From NCBI GenBank assembly GCA_004296775.1, contig RHGE01000008.1, forward strand, positions 1-64,000: a stretch of DNA of 64,000 bases. Direction: 5' to 3'. Source of the DNA: Marinilabiliaceae bacterium JC017. Its GTDB lineage: Bacteria; Bacteroidota; Bacteroidia; Bacteroidales; Marinilabiliaceae. The translations under genes were made by a program, and so were the position numbers. Positions 43,895 to 51,563 of the stretch are shown here, one piece after another (positions within the stretch are counted from its first letter, which is position 1; each line of letters opens with the position of its first letter). The notes below the pieces were generated by a model. It worked only from the letters and a program-made list of their open reading frames with translations. It searched no databases and was not told the DNA's origin.

Positions 43895-46534
43895 TTATTT
43901 CTTTAGATTCCATCCTTTTACTCTGACTTCGGTTTCTTTTCCTTTTAATAGGCTTTGATGGATTTTAGCTTTTAATACTTTCTTTTCGCCAGGCAAAAGA
44001 GACACATAATTATCATTCCAGAATACCGGCACAATGGTTTCTCCATTTGATTTATCCACCACAGCCACCTCGATGAAAAAGGCCAGGTAAGGCTCAGAAT
44101 TTGTCAATTCACAGGTAAACACCCGGTAATCTCCTTCAACAGATTGATTGAACTGTTTTTTAACATTCACCTCAGGCAGGGTATTGATTCCTTTCAAATT
44201 GGCAAAACTTTTCGTTGGGGTATAAACCCAACGTGTTTTTTCAAAATCAAGCACATCCTCTTTGGTAGATAACCAATAGAAATTACCAGCTACCTCATCC
44301 CCCGATGCATCGTGTAGCTTTAAATCAATAAAATAAGTTTTTGACAGAGCAGGTATTGGTGGTACCGCCATTATTTTTTGAGAACTATTTTCCCTGGCAG
44401 TAAATTGTTTGGTCTCTTTAAACAGCTCCTTTGAGTTAATGTCCAACAAACGGATGGTTATTTTTAATCCGTCCACATCCCGGTATAAATCATTTACCAC
44501 GTAGATTCCATTATCCTTATAATTATAGACAGGGCTGAGTGGTTGACAAGCTTTTTGAGTGCCATAAAAAGCACCGTTGGGCATCAGGTAATAATCGTAC
44601 AATTGCCAGAACATTTCAGGCCAGGCCGAATTTAACATCCACTGAATAACTCCTGTAGCATGGTCTTTATTCACCCGGAAGGCTTCAAACATGGGGCGAA
44701 TGGCTTCATAATTTGACATTTGCGATTTAAAGACAAACTCCTCCACATTTGAAGCCTTTCCATACCGCGCATCAAAAGCCCGCATATACCGGTCAAGAGA
44801 TCCAAATTCATGACGGCCACAATGGTAATTCCACACCTCATCGACCGGCCACAAATGTTCTTGCGGTATCATTTTACGAATGCTCTCCATTGGTGGCACC
44901 TGGGGCCCGGGTCCGGTTTCGGTATTGAAACCATAAGCACCCCCGGCAATGGTGTCGATATACCAATATACAGGCGGTACATAAGCATAGGGCCCTAACA
45001 TCTTCACGCCTGTGGGGCCACTTACTTCACTGACATTGTACACCTCGGTACCAAAGTCCTGGTATTTACAACCGGCCAGGATGGACCGTCCCGGATCCAG
45101 TGCTTTTATGTAACTATTCAGCTTTCTTTCCAGGTCGGGCAACGGCAACTTATCACTGCCATACACCCACAGGAAGATGCTTGGGTGCTGTCTTAACCAT
45201 TTAACCTGATCACGATAACCACTGGCTTGCAATTCCATGTCTTCAGGTGTACGAACAGACATATAATGATCTTCCGGCCTGCCGCAATAGGCTTCCCATT
45301 CCCAATGACAACTCCAGCCAATCATCAGTAACATACCATTCTCATCAGCGGCATCATACAATGTTTTATTCCTTCCCCAAAAGCCTTCCAACCGAATACA
45401 ATTCAAATTCATGTGCCGTGCATATTCCACCTGGGCCCTTACCTTTTCATCACTATCGGCCAACAACATGTCATCAACCCATCCTCCTCCTTTAATCAGT
45501 ATTTTTCTACCATTTACCTTATACCCTTTATGCCCCTCTTCAGTTAAATATTGCTCAATCTCCCTTATGCCAAAACGCGATTCCAATGCATCAGACAATT
45601 GCCTGTTAACAAAAGCTTTCACTGATAAATCATACAAATAAGGCTCACCCAGGTTATTGGGCCACCAAAGCTTGGGCTGTTGAAGCGCTAACTGTGGATA
45701 CCCGGTGACATCAAAGATTACATTTTTCTCTTCTCCAGACTCAATAGTTACCTCCTTATTAAGTTTTATCCCTTCAAACGCCACCTCAACCGTTGCACTT
45801 TCCTTTTTGCCGGAATGATTCCTGACCAACACAGACACGCTGAGTTCGGCACTTTGCAACGAACTGCTTACTTTACTGTGAACATAGGGCGATGAAACAG
45901 AAACAGCCTTACTCTTCAGAAACTTTACTCCCCGCCAAAGTCCCATGTTATTATCAGGTGCTGCAGGATTCCAATCGACAAATCCAATGGTCAGATCTCC
46001 TCTCACCGGAGGTATTATTTCTACTGCAAGGGCATTCTCCCCTACCCTGACCATTTCGGTTACATCAAGCTCCCACATTCCAAATGCACCTTCAATGGTA
46101 TTTTCATCCGCAATCAATTTCCCATTGCACCATATGTTAGCTTTATAATTTACCCCCTCAAATTTCAACCGATAGAAAGCATCCTTCTCCTTCTTCAAAA
46201 GGTTAAATGTTTTCCGGTACCACCAACTTGTTTCAAATCTTTTAGCATCAATATCCTTAAGATTTTCCCCAAAGAAGACATCTTTATATTCTTTATTTTC
46301 GATAAGTGCATTCAATACTGTTGACGGAAGTTGCACGTTATACCAATCTCCTTTGTGGCAATCAGGCGAAGACAATTCAGCTCCTCCCACTTTTATCATT
46401 TCCGACGATTGCAATTGCCAATTTGCATTCATATCAGGCAAATCAACTTCATTAACATGTGACCGGGTACAACTCAATTGAAGCACAATTACCAGGAAAA
46501 TAACAACATCCAATAATAATATTCGATTTTTCAT
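43895..46534 (-). CDS. GH2 glycosidase, exo-beta-D-glucosaminidase-like
   Basis: This 879-residue lipoprotein has a signal ending LQLSCTRSH. GH2 layout: sugar-binding jelly-roll domain (FETSWWYRKTFNL), Ig-like domain (QLALQQPKLWWPNNLGEPYL), TIM barrel, and C-terminal Ig-like domains. The barrel has FLWVYGSDKLP with Asp at about residue 462 and YGFNTETGPG with Glu at about residue 537. These match in kind and spacing the acid/base Asp and nucleophile Glu of exo-beta-glucosaminidases (CsxA type), rather than the Glu-Glu pair of beta-mannosidases or galactosidases. Probably surface- or periplasm-anchored, releasing glucosamine from chitosan-like ends. The promoter carries a LacI-type operator. 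Confidence 0.88.
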   Translation of the reverse strand: MKNRILLLDVVIFLVIVLQLSCTRSHVNEVDLPDMNANWQLQSSEMIKVGGAELSSPDCHKGDWYNVQLPSTVLNALIENKEYKDVFFGENLKDIDAKRFETSWWYRKTFNLLKKEKDAFYRLKFEGVNYKANIWCNGKLIADENTIEGAFGMWELDVTEMVRVGENALAVEIIPPVRGDLTIGFVDWNPAAPDNNMGLWRGVKFLKSKAVSVSSPYVHSKVSSSLQSAELSVSVLVRNHSGKKESATVEVAFEGIKLNKEVTIESGEEKNVIFDVTGYPQLALQQPKLWWPNNLGEPYLYDLSVKAFVNRQLSDALESRFGIREIEQYLTEEGHKGYKVNGRKILIKGGGWVDDMLLADSDEKVRAQVEYARHMNLNCIRLEGFWGRNKTLYDAADENGMLLMIGWSCHWEWEAYCGRPEDHYMSVRTPEDMELQASGYRDQVKWLRQHPSIFLWVYGSDKLPLPDLERKLNSYIKALDPGRSILAGCKYQDFGTEVYNVSEVSGPTGVKMLGPYAYVPPVYWYIDTIAGGAYGFNTETGPGPQVPPMESIRKMIPQEHLWPVDEVWNYHCGRHEFGSLDRYMRAFDARYGKASNVEEFVFKSQMSNYEAIRPMFEAFRVNKDHATGVIQWMLNSAWPEMFWQLYDYYLMPNGAFYGTQKACQPLSPVYNYKDNGIYVVNDLYRDVDGLKITIRLLDINSKELFKETKQFTARENSSQKIMAVPPIPALSKTYFIDLKLHDASGDEVAGNFYWLSTKEDVLDFEKTRWVYTPTKSFANLKGINTLPEVNVKKQFNQSVEGDYRVFTCELTNSEPYLAFFIEVAVVDKSNGETIVPVFWNDNYVSLLPGEKKVLKAKIHQSLLKGKETEVRVKGWNLKK

Positions 46535-46560
46535 AAATACAAGAGTTAGATTACAGACAC

Positions 46561-46591
46561 CAAAAATGCATATTTAAATTATTTAGTGCAA
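46561..46591 (-). promoter_or_regulatory. Candidate promoter of the GH2-ROK operon
   Basis: On the reverse strand GCATTTTTG (46561-46569) resembles a TAnnTTTG -7 box. TTGC (46588-46591) lies about 19 bp upstream in the -33 position and falls inside the LacI-type operator. Confidence 0.45.
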
Positions 46592-46600
46592 CCGTTTGCC
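46587..46600. promoter_or_regulatory. LacI-family operator
   Basis: TGCAACCGTTTGCC is a near-perfect CG-centred palindrome of the TGCAAnCGnTTGCA type bound by LacI/CcpA-class regulators. It lies between the LacI gene and the GH2 gene and covers the predicted -33 element. TTGCACAACTTTTGCAA and ATGCAACTTGCAA nearby (46610-46645) may be weaker half sites. Confidence 0.7.
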
Positions 46601-46657
46601 TTATTAAGTTGCACAACTTTTGCAAATTCATGCAACTTGCAACATTACCAATAAAAA

Positions 46658-46690
46658 AGCCGGGCTATCAATTAAGATTACCCGGCTCGC
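46658..46690 (-). terminator. Terminator of the LacI-family gene
   Basis: Read in reverse, AGCCGGG and CCCGGCT form a stem around an AT-rich loop, followed by a T run (TTTTTTATTGG). It separates the regulator gene from the GH2 promoter. Confidence 0.75.
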
Positions 46691-46710
46691 TGAATACACT
46701 TATTCAGTGG

Positions 46711-47733
46711 TTATCTAAAACTGGAATTTCTGATTAACAATTGAATTGGCTTCAGGAATATACCATCGCCATTTTGCTTTTTCTCGATGGCATCAACAAG
46801 GTGCTTTGCGGCCGCCTTTCCCATATCCAAACCGGGCATATCCACTGCAGAAAGCGAAGGTGTTATCAATTCATTACAGGGTTCATTCCCAAATGAAATA
46901 AAAGCCATATCTTCCGGTACCCGAACATTATAATTCCTGACCAGATTCAGCATCAACAAACCCGATGTGGCGCTGGCGGTAAAAATACCATCAGGGGCTT
47001 CTTTTAACCCCATCCACAATGCCATGGAATCACGCACATCTTTTTCATTTAAATCACTCGCCAATAAATGGCGCGGCAATAATGGCAAACCTGCTTTTTT
47101 CAAAGCGTCACGAAAACCTTCTGCACGCTCCTGAAACACTTTACAATTCTGTGGACCGGCCAGATGAGCCAATCGTGTACATCCCGAGGCGATTAAATGC
47201 TCCGTGGCCCTATAGGCACCTTCATAATTATCAACCACCACCTTGGGGCCTTCAATGGCATAACTAACCCGGTCGAACATTGCCACCGGTACCTTTTTCT
47301 GTATAAACACATTGAAATGCTCCACAGTGGTTGTCTCCTTACTCAAACACGCCACTACCCCATCCACACGTGTTGAATACAGCACCTTGGCCATCTCACA
47401 CTCTTTAGTAAAATCCTCATTGCTCTGACAGATGATAATCTGGTACCCCGACTGCCGGGCCACTTCCTCTATTCCACTAACAGCCTGGGAAAAGAATTGA
47501 CTGTTTAAACGGGGTATTATTACCCCAATCAGATTGGTTTTACTTTTGGAAAGACTTGAGGCCACCAAATTCAACTCATATCCCAACTCCACGGCCATCT
47601 CCCGCACCCGGCTTTTAGTTTTTTCACTAATCTTACTGCTATCATTCAACGAACGGGAAACTGTTGAAGCGGAAATTCCCAACGCCCGGGCTATATCGTT
47701 TATGGTAACTTCTGATTTATTTTTATCTGACAT
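46711..47733 (-). CDS. LacI-family transcriptional regulator
   Basis: This 340-residue protein has an N-terminal helix-turn-helix (VTINDIARALGISASTVSRS, then LNDSSKISEKTKSRV) with the hinge helix reading NLVASSLSKSKTN. A periplasmic-binding-like effector domain follows (IGVIIPRLNSQFFSQAVSG; KVPVAMFDRVSYA; VPEDMAFISFGNEPCNELIT). It is upstream of, and on the same strand as, the GH2-ROK-ROK genes and has its own terminator. The CG-centred palindrome at 46587 is the obvious binding site, suggesting repression relieved by an amino sugar or its phosphate. Confidence 0.93.
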   Translation of the reverse strand: MSDKNKSEVTINDIARALGISASTVSRSLNDSSKISEKTKSRVREMAVELGYELNLVASSLSKSKTNLIGVIIPRLNSQFFSQAVSGIEEVARQSGYQIIICQSNEDFTKECEMAKVLYSTRVDGVVACLSKETTTVEHFNVFIQKKVPVAMFDRVSYAIEGPKVVVDNYEGAYRATEHLIASGCTRLAHLAGPQNCKVFQERAEGFRDALKKAGLPLLPRHLLASDLNEKDVRDSMALWMGLKEAPDGIFTASATSGLLMLNLVRNYNVRVPEDMAFISFGNEPCNELITPSLSAVDMPGLDMGKAAAKHLVDAIEKKQNGDGIFLKPIQLLIRNSSFR

Positions 47734-47785
47734 GAAATTTTGCTTTCTAATGTGTAATAATAGATCGTTAATATCTTATCAGTAA

Positions 47786-47888
47786 TGTCTGTATATTTTT
47801 TGGCAGGTTATTGCAATGTCGGTCATGCAAATATCTTGATACCTGATACTCATATCTGGGTACTTTTCTGGCTTGTCCAGGTTAGGTT
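47786..47888. repeat. Dispersed repeat of about 100 bp, second copy at 57298-57396
   Basis: GTATATTTTTTGGCAGGTTA, ATCTTGATACCTGATACTCA, ATCTGGGTACTTTTCTGGCT and TGTCCAGGTTAGG are shared with 57298-57396 after small changes. The last 25 bp also occur at 6672-6696, and a middle part (CTTGATACCTGATATTCAAA) at about 54400. Confidence 0.8.
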
Positions 47889-48250
47889 TTAGATAATAGA
47901 TATTAGATCGTTTTACATTACTCTCATTTTACACCACTAACAACTTTGTCTATTGGATAAATACAAACTATTTTTCAATGACTAATGCGAATCAAGGGTT
48001 GAAAGTTATTGATTCTTTACAATTACAAATAAATTCACCCCTCTTCGGGGTTGTATTTATGGTTGTTATTTCATCCCCGAGCTCCGCACGGGGTTATTCA
48101 CTTTTATATTCTTCGGACAATCCTATCCCGAAGGGATAAAATATGAATAAACGTGGGTGTAACCCGCGGTTTATTAGTATTCTAAATATAGAACCCCGAA
48201 TGGGGTTCAACCATTGATTCGCATTACTTACAAAAGTTCAGCGAACCATT
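47886..48250. repeat. Family A repeat interrupted by a MITE
   Basis: The left part (47886-47983: ATTAGATCGTTTTACATTAC to TATTTTTCAATGACT) and right part (48226-48250: ACTTACAAAAGTTCAGCGAA) join to form an ordinary family A copy when the insert and one ACT are removed. Confidence 0.85.
47984..48225. mobile_element. 242-bp MITE with 20-bp terminal inverted repeats
   Basis: The left end AATGCGAATCAAGGGTTGAA and the reverse of the right end AATGCGAATCAATGGTTGAA differ at one position. The element is flanked by ACT on both sides (47981-47983 and 48226-48228), a 3-bp target duplication confirmed by the uninterrupted copies of the surrounding repeat. The interior has hairpins (ACCCCTCTTCGGGGTT; CCCCGAGCTCCGCACGGGG; ATCCCGAAGGGAT; ACCCCGAATGGGGTT) and no gene. 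A diverged relative of its right part lies at about 48455-48485. Confidence 0.85.
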
Positions 48251-48767
48251 GGTGTAAAGTACATGAATAATACTGATTGATATAAACGGATAATACACTA
48301 TAATTTTAACTTTCTCCTTGATCACCGTTTTAGGAGACCACACTTATTTACCTTTAAAACTGTATCGTTTGAAAACGATATTTAATATATTCTGAACAGC
48401 AAAGATAGAAAATAACCACAGTAACCCGGAGATCATTAACACTCTGCATGTAGAACCCCAACGAGGGGTTCAATCCTTGAATCTATTGGGAGTAAGTCAA
48501 ATCATCCATTATCTAGATAATTTATTTGGGATAATACTGAAAAAAATTAAAGAAATACCGTTTTCACTGAAATATGAATACTTCCTCACAAAACATCCAT
48601 GTCATTTAGAACCAAATCATCACAACTGACACAGGATGTTTATCAATAAATTCTACGTGTTTATTTAAAAAATCATGACATTCATCACATTCCAACACGC
48701 TCTATGTGTTCTTACGATCTTTATTTCCTTACCTTAGTTTCATCTTTCCTGACAGGTTGTTTTCCCC

Positions 48768-48818
48768 TTGCCCCGTTCCTCTCTTTCTTCCATATTGAAC
48801 GGGGCATTTTTCTTTTTA
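48768..48818 (+). terminator. Forward-strand terminator without a protein gene (possible small RNA end)
   Basis: TGCCCCGTTC pairs with GAACGGGGCA across a 22-nt loop, followed by TTTTTCTTTTTAT. The nearest forward gene ends more than 12 kb upstream, so the hairpin may end an untranslated transcript starting somewhere in 48250-48750. Confidence 0.5.
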
Positions 48819-48855
48819 TCTCCTCAGCTTTCCACAGGTCATAATCAGCCATAAA

Positions 48856-48881
48856 AAAAGGCCACCTTAAAGGCAGCCTCC
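48856..48881 (-). terminator. Terminator of the LTA-synthase-like gene
   Basis: In reverse, AGGCTGCC and GGTGGCCT form a stem around TTTAA, followed by seven T. It lies about 30 bp past the stop codon of the gene. Confidence 0.75.
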
Positions 48882-48909
48882 ATCTATAATTTCAATAGAA
48901 TAATATCTT

Positions 48910-50859
48910 CTACTCAATCGTTAACCGGTCATCAAGCATACGGTTATTAAATTGCTGGACTATTCCTTTACATTTCGCCTCATATTTGCTAATATCCAGC
49001 GTCCCTTTAATATCCTTTTCCAGGAAGGGATCTTCAATCCGGTTAAAGACACTCATCATCTTCTTTCCATCAAAATACATCACCAGGTCATCCACTATGA
49101 ACTGATAAGAACCATTGATGTAATTGATTGCATAACCTTCCTCTTCACTGTCAAAAAGATCTTTCCCAAATGCCATATAGTCGTCCTTGTAGTTTAGGTA
49201 ATCCAACACGGTTGGCATTATATCAATCTGCTGGGCAATCTTATCATCCACTCCTTTAAGGGAATCACCAGGCGCATAAAAAATAAGTGGGATTGCAAAT
49301 GCATTCACACTTGTTTTATACTCCTTATAATGTGGTCGGCTACTGTGATCAGCTGTAATAACAAACAATGTATTTTTAAACCAGGGCATCTTGGATGCAG
49401 ACTCGAAAAACTTCTTCAATGAATAATCGGTGTAACCTGCACATTGATGCAATGGCAAAGTACCTTTTGGAAATTTCCCTTGAAACTCTTCCGGCACTTT
49501 AAAAGGGTGATGCGATGATACCGAAAACAAGGTGGTATAAAAAGGTTCTTTCATTTTATTCAGTTCTGAGGCATAAAATTGAAAAAACTTATCATCCCAA
49601 ATTCCCCAAATACCATCAAAGTCATCATCATTATTATATTCTGTCTTACCCAGATAACGATCAAACCCAGCCATATTAGCAAACGCCTGAAACCCCATGG
49701 ATCCATTGTGTGCCCCATGAAAGAAGGCTGTCTGATAACCTTGTTCACCAAGAATACTGGCCGTACTGTTTATTTTATTACCCGAATATTCTGATACAAT
49801 ATATGGCAATACCAGTGACGGGATACTTGCAATCACCGAAGGCATGGCATCTATGGATTTACGGCCATTGGCAAAGGTATTAGGAAACACCATACTTTCG
49901 TTTACCAGGGAATCCAAAAAAGGTGTATAACCTTTATAATTACCCCCATCTATATCTTTATTGAAAGAGCCAAACAATTCTCTGTTGAAGCTTTCCAAAA
50001 TGAAAACCACCACATTTTTCTTATTCATCTCTCCTGTACGGTCCTCGTTCAATCTCACAGGAGAATAAACTTTTTCCAGCTCCTGATCGGAAGAAAAGAA
50101 ATTTTTGCGCTCGTAGTTTTTCTTACCCCAGGTACGTATAATGCAAAATGGCGTATTCAATACCAAAGAAATTTGCTCAGGTGTTTTCACATACTTACCG
50201 GCATTACTCATGTTAATGGGGCGGGTACTATGTCGATAACCACCACGCATACCAACAACTGAAAAACCGGAAAATATGACCAGGGCCAACAAAGAAGCCA
50301 AACCATAATACCACCTATTGGAAATTGCGATGGGACGAGGTTTTAACAGGGAATAAACGAACGCCAAAGCCACCATCATGATGATAAAGTAAACAAATAC
50401 ATACCAGTAGTCAGCCATGAACTGCATCCAGAGGGAGCCCATATTATCTTCATTCTCCAATATATTCAAAACATTGTAGGTGGTTCGTTTTAAAATAAAT
50501 CGATAGTAGATAAAATCAATGGCATTGGCACCAAATCCAATACCATTCAAAATCATAAAGAGCCATTTCAGGAACTTTTGATAACCATTGGAAAATTTAA
50601 TCGGGAAAGGCAAAGTATAAAACAGCAGGTACAAAGCATTGAGATACAGCAACGCACTTATATCGAACTTAACACCCCCCAACATAATGGTCATGAACCG
50701 CCCAGATGTTAAATTGGGGAACAAATCCGCATTAAATAAATAAAAAGAGACTCTGAAAATAGAATAAAACAAAAGCAGAGTAACAAACCGATAAACTAAA
50801 ACAAGATACTCATTGGCAGTATATTGTTTTTTTAATCTTTGCAACAAGGTCATAACCAT
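48910..50859 (-). CDS. LTA-synthase-like sulfatase-family membrane protein (649 aa)
   Basis: Five hydrophobic segments in the first 210 or so residues (LVLVYRFVTLLLFYSIFRVS; FDISALLYLNALYLLFYTLP; and others) precede an extracytoplasmic alkaline-phosphatase-fold domain. Features of that domain are VVVFILESFNREL (metal-binding Glu), NTFANGRKSIDAMPSVIASI (nucleophile region), FHGAHNGSMGFQAFANMAGF and FVITADHSSRP (metal-binding Asp-His). This is the layout of LtaS/MdoB-type enzymes, which transfer glycerophosphate or phosphoethanolamine to surface glycans. Gram-negative members do not make lipoteichoic acid, so the acceptor is unknown. The gene is monocistronic with its own terminator. Start at 50859 or 50853. 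Confidence 0.88.
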   Translation of the reverse strand: MVMTLLQRLKKQYTANEYLVLVYRFVTLLLFYSIFRVSFYLFNADLFPNLTSGRFMTIMLGGVKFDISALLYLNALYLLFYTLPFPIKFSNGYQKFLKWLFMILNGIGFGANAIDFIYYRFILKRTTYNVLNILENEDNMGSLWMQFMADYWYVFVYFIIMMVALAFVYSLLKPRPIAISNRWYYGLASLLALVIFSGFSVVGMRGGYRHSTRPINMSNAGKYVKTPEQISLVLNTPFCIIRTWGKKNYERKNFFSSDQELEKVYSPVRLNEDRTGEMNKKNVVVFILESFNRELFGSFNKDIDGGNYKGYTPFLDSLVNESMVFPNTFANGRKSIDAMPSVIASIPSLVLPYIVSEYSGNKINSTASILGEQGYQTAFFHGAHNGSMGFQAFANMAGFDRYLGKTEYNNDDDFDGIWGIWDDKFFQFYASELNKMKEPFYTTLFSVSSHHPFKVPEEFQGKFPKGTLPLHQCAGYTDYSLKKFFESASKMPWFKNTLFVITADHSSRPHYKEYKTSVNAFAIPLIFYAPGDSLKGVDDKIAQQIDIMPTVLDYLNYKDDYMAFGKDLFDSEEEGYAINYINGSYQFIVDDLVMYFDGKKMMSVFNRIEDPFLEKDIKGTLDISKYEAKCKGIVQQFNNRMLDDRLTIE

Positions 50860-50881
50860 TTATTAAACTTTAAAGAACTCG

Positions 50882-50889
50882 CAAATATA
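50882..50889 (-). promoter_or_regulatory. -7 promoter element of the LTA-synthase-like gene
   Basis: In reverse the sequence reads TATATTTG, an exact TAnnTTTG match, 22 bp before the start codon. No clear -33 TTTG is present. Confidence 0.45.
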
Positions 50890-50997
50890 CAATTTATCTG
50901 AACCCGCTATTCTTAGTAGTTCGTTAAACTTTTGTAATTAACTGAAGAACAGTTTTTGCAAATTTTATAATCAAACCCTTTAGACGCTTTGGCAGAA

Positions 50998-51260
50998 ACT
51001 TTTACCCCCATGTTGTTCAAATTGGAGGGAAATATATAGAGAGGATAGAAGTCAGAAGTTAGAGAGGGGAAATAGATGGAAACACTTAGAGATAAATGGA
51101 GATACATTGAAACAGATAGAAATATTTTTAAACAACCTGTACTTACCAAAGAACAATCTCTGCGTCTCAGCGCCTCAGCGCCTCCGCGGTGTATAATGAA
51201 TCTTGTTAAAACAACAAACTAAAGGTAACACCCCTCGAAGAGGCTTTTTTTCAGGGTACT
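50998..51260. repeat. Composite repeat with 10-bp-phased GAAA units (copy E1)
   Basis: It starts CTTTTACCCCCATGTTGTTC, has a phased block at 51069-51128 (six GAAA/GAGA decamers), then AACAACCTGTACTTACC, CTGCGTCTCAGCGCCTC, AATCTTGTTAAAACAAC and TCGAAGAGGCTTTTT. Related copies lie at 53596, 53991 and, inverted, 63134. A reverse frame across it is not a gene. Confidence 0.85.
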
Positions 51261-51299
51261 TCTGAAAAAACAAAGAAGCTTAAAAATGTGGTTAATATA

Positions 51300-51460
51300 C
51301 TACGATATATTGACTATTAGATCGAATTTTAAACCACTGCGTGGTTTCATGAGCTTTTCGATGAAAAGCAATTCGTATAATTCTATTAAATCGCGTTGGC
51401 AAAATGCTTGCAGAGCAAGCTTAATAGGCTTTAAACATTTATGGGAAATGTCAGTTATGC
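51300..51460. repeat. Second copy of the palindromic element of 28664-28830
   Basis: GAATTTTAAACCACTGCGTGG, GAGCTTTTCGATGAAAAGCA and GGCAAAATGCTTGCAGAGCAAG match 28690-28800. The loop of the second internal hairpin differs while the stem is preserved. Nothing else is recognisable up to 51563. Confidence 0.75.
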
Positions 51461-51563
51461 AAAAATTGAATTAATCCCAGGCATAACAACGTCACCTATA
51501 ACATCTGGCTGTTTTCCATCCTTAAGTAATTAATTAATCTCATCGGGAAAGCGGTCAAACTCA

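Larger units (their letters stand above)
48251..48909. other. Intergenic region with an isolated forward terminator
   Basis: No protein gene is seen. It contains the decayed MITE-like segment at 48455-48485 and the strong terminator-like hairpin at 48768-48818, which has no forward-strand protein gene in front of it. Confidence 0.5.
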
